From: Allium sativum
Taxonomy: Eukaryota > Streptophyta > Magnoliopsida > Asparagales > Amaryllidaceae
Direction of reading: 5' to 3'
Assembly: GCA_030737875.1 (NCBI GenBank)
Contig: CM060926.1
Location: 169,668,579-169,732,578 of the forward strand
Length of the DNA stretch: 64,000 nucleotides
This document shows positions 58,578 through 64,000 of this stretch, piece after piece. Position numbers and translations under genes: made by a program. The notes beneath the pieces are model-generated. The model did not search any database. It was given only the letters and a program-made list of their open reading frames with translations, and was not told the DNA's origin. Every line of letters begins with the position of its first letter. The stretch's first letter is position 1.

Positions 58578-61500
58578 TGTAACGACCCGCCTTTTTGCTC
58601 GATTCTCGCTGGTAATTAAACCAACTTAGATCCTTCATAAAGATGGATAATTTGAAAACAAATAATAGAACTTTTCATTTCATTACAAAATATTTACATT
58701 AGAGTTACAAATAAATCAGAGTATAATGTAAGCTCAGCGGAAAACAAAATGCTCACAGCGGACTAAATCAAATCTCAAACATATCTCTATCTCCAAACCT
58801 GAATCCAGCTCTAAACGCTAAACCTGCAAACTAAACTACTAGCTGCCAGTGCAAAATTTTGGGCACCCAGATTTTAGGTGGGGAACAATAAACTCTAGGT
58901 CGGTCATGGGACTGGAGCGAGAACTCAAAACAATTATTATTCGGGTTTATTTTAAAGTTCAAAAAATCCACCATACCACACCACTAATGCAGAACGGGTT
59001 TACTCCATGTGAATTCCAATGCACAGAAATCTGCAATGACTTTGAAAAATGAAGCTATCATAAGCTCATCCTACATCACATAATGCAAACGCACACTAGA
59101 TAGGCGAGTTTTGTCTTATGATAACCAAAATGCTTTAACACTTGAAAAATCCTCTTTTAATATTATCATTAGTGCATAGTGTTGAAAACCATTTCTCAAA
59201 TAAATATATTAATCTTAGCGAGCATAGTAACTATGCCCACATACATAGTTTATATACAAATCGAATGGCTCGTATTGGTTATTGGATTTTCCAACATGAT
59301 GGTTCCTGGCACTAAAGATCAATCGAGGACACGAAGCTAAGTATCTCCCGGTTAACACCCAGAGAATGGACACCGAATACATAGTGCGAAAGTATATATA
59401 TCCCAGATAACATCTAGACATTGGACACCGTATATACTTTATTCCCTCAGGTTTCGAAGTAGATCTACTACCGCAGCTTTCAATTTTCACTAGAGATTAT
59501 GTATACAACCTAACCACTAGTCATCAATCTAGGGTGTGAGGTTCGTCAATGTCACGATATACACAAAGCTCCGTTTCAATAAGCCGTGCTTCGATCATCA
59601 CTAGCTCATTTCATAACTCGAGTATCCCACATTGACAATTCACGACATGTCACTAATTTCCATCAATACATAACCTCTAAGTTCGTATATCTTAGAGACG
59701 AGAATAATATATTGACACAAATCCAATTTAAATTAACAGAAATCAGTGTTATGCGGTCAATTTCAATGTCAGACACACAATCCATACAAGTCCGTTCTGG
59801 GTTTGAACGGAACAACAATTTGAAAATATTCAAATATATTCGAATCTCATGCCACTTATAACCACGTATGGGTGATCGGCCCAACGAGACATCAGCCGTC
59901 AATCCAAATAATTCGAAGATTCTCAGTCTTCACTTATCGATTTCCAAGTCTTCAGTTTCTTTATAATGTCGTATTATTACTTGGAATGGTTTTCGAAATA
60001 TTCGATCCCGGTCTTTCCAAGTAATAAGCTTATTTTAAAACAATCGTGATGGATCAATTCGGATATCGCCTTAACCCCTTCGTGGAACTCATTTTCATGT
60101 CTTACATTCCAAAACACAGTCCCTTTTTTTATAATTTCCAAGAATTACCAAGTCTTAATCGGATTTTAATTTTCCATTCATGTTCAAAATTTACTATTTC
60201 AAATAAAGTTAAATCGACTTATTCGATATCCATTCACAAATTCAAGCAAATATTAGATTTCCATATCCACTTATAATTCTTCTTCTCAAATCGAGTATTC
60301 AAATATACTAACCAACTTGTCACTTTTCATTTAAAACCTTCGATATCTTACTTAAATTCAGTAATATTTAATATAAATTTTATACGAAACAAATTTAAGC
60401 TCCTTCAAATCTTTTAAAATATTTGACAAACTTTTCCATAGTTTCATACAATTATCCCTAGTTTAAAATCTTTACACTAAATCATTTCAAAGCAAAATTA
60501 ATACTAACGCTAAAACGTTATCGAAAGTGTTGAAAATGGCTATTTAGATCGAATAAATTCAAAATTTTCCACATTTCAAATATTTCAACTCATATCGATT
60601 TTATATAATAAAATATGATTTATCGTAATTTCCCAAATTTAATAATTTATAAAAACCCATTTTTACTCGATTTTCTTTTACGATCGCCGAACTACACTAT
60701 AACGACCTTTTCAAATTTTGATATAAACATAACTCAAAAACCATACATTAGAATTTGATATTTTCTTTTCTATTCAAAAACTATTATCAATAGAATTCAG
60801 ACGTTTCTTGTTTCACGCCAATTCGTTTTAAAACTTTCAAGTTATAGCCTTTTGAAAATTATAATCGATATCAATGAACTATCGCTACGCGATGCGTTCA
60901 ATTCGAGCTATATAACGATTTAATATAAATTGTCTAACTCTTTCCAAATAAACTTAATTTTCATAACTTAAATTTTTAAAACCATATCCCAAATAGATCT
61001 TTACATTTTTTATTTATTTACATTTGAATTTGAAAATCATTTTCTTCATAATCATCAATTTTAAAAATTCCAAATCCATTTCATATTAAATCGAACTTAA
61101 TATATATATATATATATATATTCCTACCAATTAATCGTTAGAATCATTTGCACAAAACCACTGTTGAATACGTTCTTCAAATCACTACCTGATCTAAATC
61201 TTCAACTAGTTTACTTTCAAAATCATATTCTTTACGAACAACATTTGATTATTTTAAATTTCAAATAATTGAAATATAATTCAAAATTCAATTCCAAATC
61301 TTAAATTTAATAATAAAAATGTTAATTTTATGGAAAAGAGATTTAAGATCGTTTATCCGTATGATCCTACAACTATGGTGTGTGTGAAGTAATTGTTTAC
61401 ATAACAAATCAATAACTCGAACATATGAACATTAATCCGTCAATCATAAACACACGGTGCATGAATAAACAAAATATAACACATTTCATGGTGCGCAAAG

Positions 61501-63828
61501 CGTTACCCCCAATAACGCTTAGTGTTTAATGTGTTAATACTGCATAACCGTCTATTCGAAAATTTCAGACAACCATTAACATCCACAACCAACTAGCTAC
61601 GTTAACCAATTATAGTTACTGACTAATTTTAATTAACTGGTAATTTAAAATTTAAATTAGATTTCTCACCCAAAGTTCTCCAAATTTCACCGTTAAGACC
61701 CATATCAACTGAGCACCCGACTACGAACGATCACAAACACTTTTCACGGGCATCACTCCCATCACGCACACACTACTCCCCGCAACCCACATGTGTGTGT
61801 GTGTATATATATATATAATTATATTTCATCACACGTTTTTGGTTTCAAACCCAGGAAGGTCGGATTTTTCTTTGTGGACATGCATGGGCAGAGGAGGATA
61901 GATGAGCGGTGTTAGGTGTCGGGGTGCTTTATTCTTGCTGACAAGGCCAAAAGGGACAAAGGTGGTGAAGGGGAGAATTTTATGTGGTGTTCTATAGGAA
62001 TCCTAGCGTGTTGTTTGGCATGCGAGTTCATTTGGTCACAACGACTATTTAATGGAGAGAAGGGATAGCGGAGGACTAGGGCGGATGCGGGACAGGACTG
62101 GAGTGCTACAAGTCGGTGGAGGTAGCAGATAGGGAAGTAGATAAGGCGACGGCTGTGCTGCTGAGGGCATGGGCACGGTACAGGAGAGGGGAAGGCTTGT
62201 AGAGGAGGAGGCTTGATGTGCATAAGGTGATAGAAAAAAACGATGGAGCCTGAAGACAATAGGGAAGTTACGGTTTTAAGGGGAGGGATATAGGAGAGTG
62301 GGTGAGTTGGGTGGACTAGAGTTGTGCTGGATATACGTCGAAGGGAGGTGGAGCCTGGAGGAGGAGGCCGTTGGGTTCGCCAGCGATGAATGGGGTCAGA
62401 GAGAGAAGGGTGCTCCAGCAAGCTTCAGGTGGTGGGGTTTGCTGTAGGAAATCGTTGCTAGCGAAGTTAAGGGGTGCGGCAATCTAGAGCGATTTTGGAG
62501 ATGGTGCCGTGGATGGTAAGGCAAGGGAGAAAATGGCGTACAACTTTCGAAAAGAAGAGTTTGCTTCATTTATTATTATTACTACTACTACTATTATTAT
62601 TATTTTATGGAGAATCGGCTAGCTTCCAAAATAGGAAATAATGTGAGCACGAGCACGTGTAACAGTTCTAGATAAAAGAAGCTATGTGTTAAATCCCGAA
62701 GCCGATTGAAAAACAAGCGTCCATCTTTCTTAGTTAATTTTTTTTCAAATTTGCACTCTAGTATTGAAAAATTCTACGGTCCGTCTTATATGTTATCTAT
62801 GGATCGAATAGTCACCATAAAAGTATGTTAAGAAAAGGTGTTTTATATGTTCCATTTTCAAATGTGTACAAAGCACAGGTTTAAATCAAAGAAAGCCTCT
62901 TATGTCTCCAAATTTTAATTTATCAAGTTTTAATTTATATTAATATTAATTACGAACGAAAGCAAAATAAACTAGAATCGTATACCACAATGTGCCACGA
63001 TCCCAAAACAATAATAAAATAGACTGGCTAATTAATTCTGTAAAGTGTCAATAGGACCACAGTTTCCCAATAATACGTTTGAAAATATGTGCTTATTTTT
63101 CGAATTAAAAATTACGGTGAAATTTTATAAAATGTTTTAATACTGCGTGTTCAGAAACTAAATGATTATTTTAAACTGATATTTAATTATAATTTATTCT
63201 AAATTACAATCTTTAATTTACAAAATTTAAATAACATCTTTAAAGTAAACTATTCTTCATCAATTCAATATTCTTTATATAAATGTAAATATTTTATTAG
63301 ACAATATCATTACTTATTAAAACTAAAATATTCAAAAATCTTTATAAATTAACTATAAGTTTTCCAATACCAAAACCTATTTATATATTCAAGACTCAAA
63401 ATTTATATTTAAACCTCATTAAACCCAATTTAAATATTTATGAAATTCATACCTTTGAAATGTAATCAATATAAATCTTAATATCTTAAATAAATTAGCA
63501 AAATCTTTATACTTTACAAAATCTTATATTTTAAATCCTTTAATTGCTTATTAATATTAAAAATTATTTATTTATCTCACGCTATTAAATCACATCTCAA
63601 TAGAACATATCTTACAAAATCCATATATTATAAGAATTAAATAATCTCATTACCTTAAAAATCTTATAAATCAATCATATTCTTAAAATTCCAACTAATA
63701 TTTATTCAAACTAAATTATAAAAGATCATTAAATCAATATTTATAATTAAGCTTGATTAACTTAAATTTGTATTCATAAAACCAAAATTAATTTCATATA
63801 TTAAACGTTGAAATCTTGGATCATTACA
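58578..63828 (-). repeat. solo giant LTR (element C) inside the CACTA transposase
   Basis: It begins TGTAACGACC at 58578 and ends GGATCATTACA at 63828, flanked by the exact duplication CCTAT (58573-58577 and 63829-63833). Read on the minus strand it ends GGTCGTTACA like element B. It carries the distal block in inverted order (TCAGAGTA near 58717, CAGCGGAA at 58735, CAGCGGA at 58756, GGGCACCC near 58861, CGGTCATGGGACTGG near 58901) and shares GGGTTTACTCCA with element A. There is no PBS, PPT or second LTR, so it is the product of LTR-LTR recombination. Length is 5251 bp. A GC-rich region (about 61840-62560) corresponds to the leader region of element A. Simple repeats occur near 61104-61122, 61793-61818 and 62568-62602. 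Confidence 0.8.
58716..58920 (-). promoter_or_regulatory. conserved distal LTR block of the solo LTR
   Basis: Inverted counterpart of 13806-14073 and 43236-43514: two CAGCGGA words, one TCAGAGTA, GGGCACCC and a GTCATGGGACTGG block. It sits 140-340 bp from the LTR end, the same distance as in elements A and B. Confidence 0.5.
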
Positions 63829-64000
63829 CCTATAATAATCACACCATACAATCTACCCCCATGGATATGCATGAAAAATCCATATATGTTTCTCGCAATT
63901 ATCGGCCCTAGCCTTGATGATCCAACACAGGGCATTGATGTTTACTTACAACTGCTAATCGAAGAGTTGAAAAAATTATGGTATGGAGGAGTTGAAACAT
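63829..64000 (+). pseudogene. CACTA Tnp2-type transposase, part 2
   Basis: After the solo LTR and its CCTAT duplication the same frame resumes as ITPYNLPPWICMKNPYMFLA, then GPSLDDPTQGIDVYLQLLIE and KKLWYGGVET, to the window end. Removing the LTR and one duplication copy gives a continuous frame across the junction (WPI-IIT). The block is well conserved and open, in contrast to the damaged part before the insertion. Confidence 0.8.

Larger units (their letters stand above)
56252..64000 (+). mobile_element. CACTA (En/Spm) transposon, 5' part, extends past the window
   Basis: The terminus CACTACTAGATAAACAG starts at 56252, with the pentanucleotide CACTA expected of this superfamily. The next 120 bp hold subterminal repeats in both orientations built on TTTCCAAC(A/G)GCC (for example CCAGTTTCCAACAGCC, AGCCGTTGGAAACCG, CGGCTGTTGGAAAATTTCC). 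Transposase remnants follow at 57575-58577 and resume at 63829. The other terminus lies outside the window, so the 3-bp target duplication cannot be tested. Confidence 0.75.

Noticed and set aside
61912..62421. 169-codon proline- and serine-rich minus-strand frame in the solo LTR
   Set aside because: No recognisable domain, low-complexity composition, and it lies in the GC-rich leader region of an LTR where chance frames are long. Kept only as a possible leader.

Overview
The window is plant nuclear DNA, almost certainly from an angiosperm. It is AT-rich and built nearly entirely from transposable elements: Ty3/Gypsy of the Tekay/Del type, a Sirevirus-type Ty1/Copia element, a small Copia element, CACTA, hAT and Mutator-like elements. 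I see no intact host gene, no rRNA or tRNA gene and no CRISPR array. The species cannot be fixed from the sequence.

Layout. Positions 1-2690 are AT-rich DNA without a recognisable gene. A truncated minus-strand Copia element (2801-4468) carries a piece of a host DEK-type chromatin gene between its gag and the end of pol. It may interrupt an exon of an unidentified gene. Two MITEs follow: Mutator-like at 5061-5221 and hAT-like at 5583-5875. From 7924 to 54744 lies one old Gypsy element with target duplication GGTCC. It has been expanded to 46.8 kb by three later insertions: element A (8165-20651) and a Sirevirus-like Copia element (20969-31630) in its 5' LTR, and element B (37811-51030) near the 3' end of its internal region. 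Beyond it are a hAT-like MITE (54824-55438) and the 5' end of a CACTA transposon (from 56252, running off the window). The CACTA transposase gene is split by a 5.25 kb solo LTR (58578-63828).

All four nested LTR elements and the solo LTR have exact 5-bp target duplications, so the insertion order can be read. Divergence between LTR pairs, counted by eye, agrees with it: about 10% for the outer Gypsy, about 6% for the Sirevirus, under 1% for A and about 0.3% for B.

The most unusual content is a group of non-autonomous elements made almost entirely of LTR. A has 6.05 kb LTRs around a 390-bp internal region; B has 5.86 kb LTRs around 1.5 kb; the solo LTR belongs to the same group. A and B share PBS and PPT plan, LTR blocks, and a set of covarying stem-loops just after the PBS with a repeated 7-nt loop (TAGTAAT). 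I read these as a candidate packaging or dimerisation signal used in trans by an autonomous Gypsy relative.
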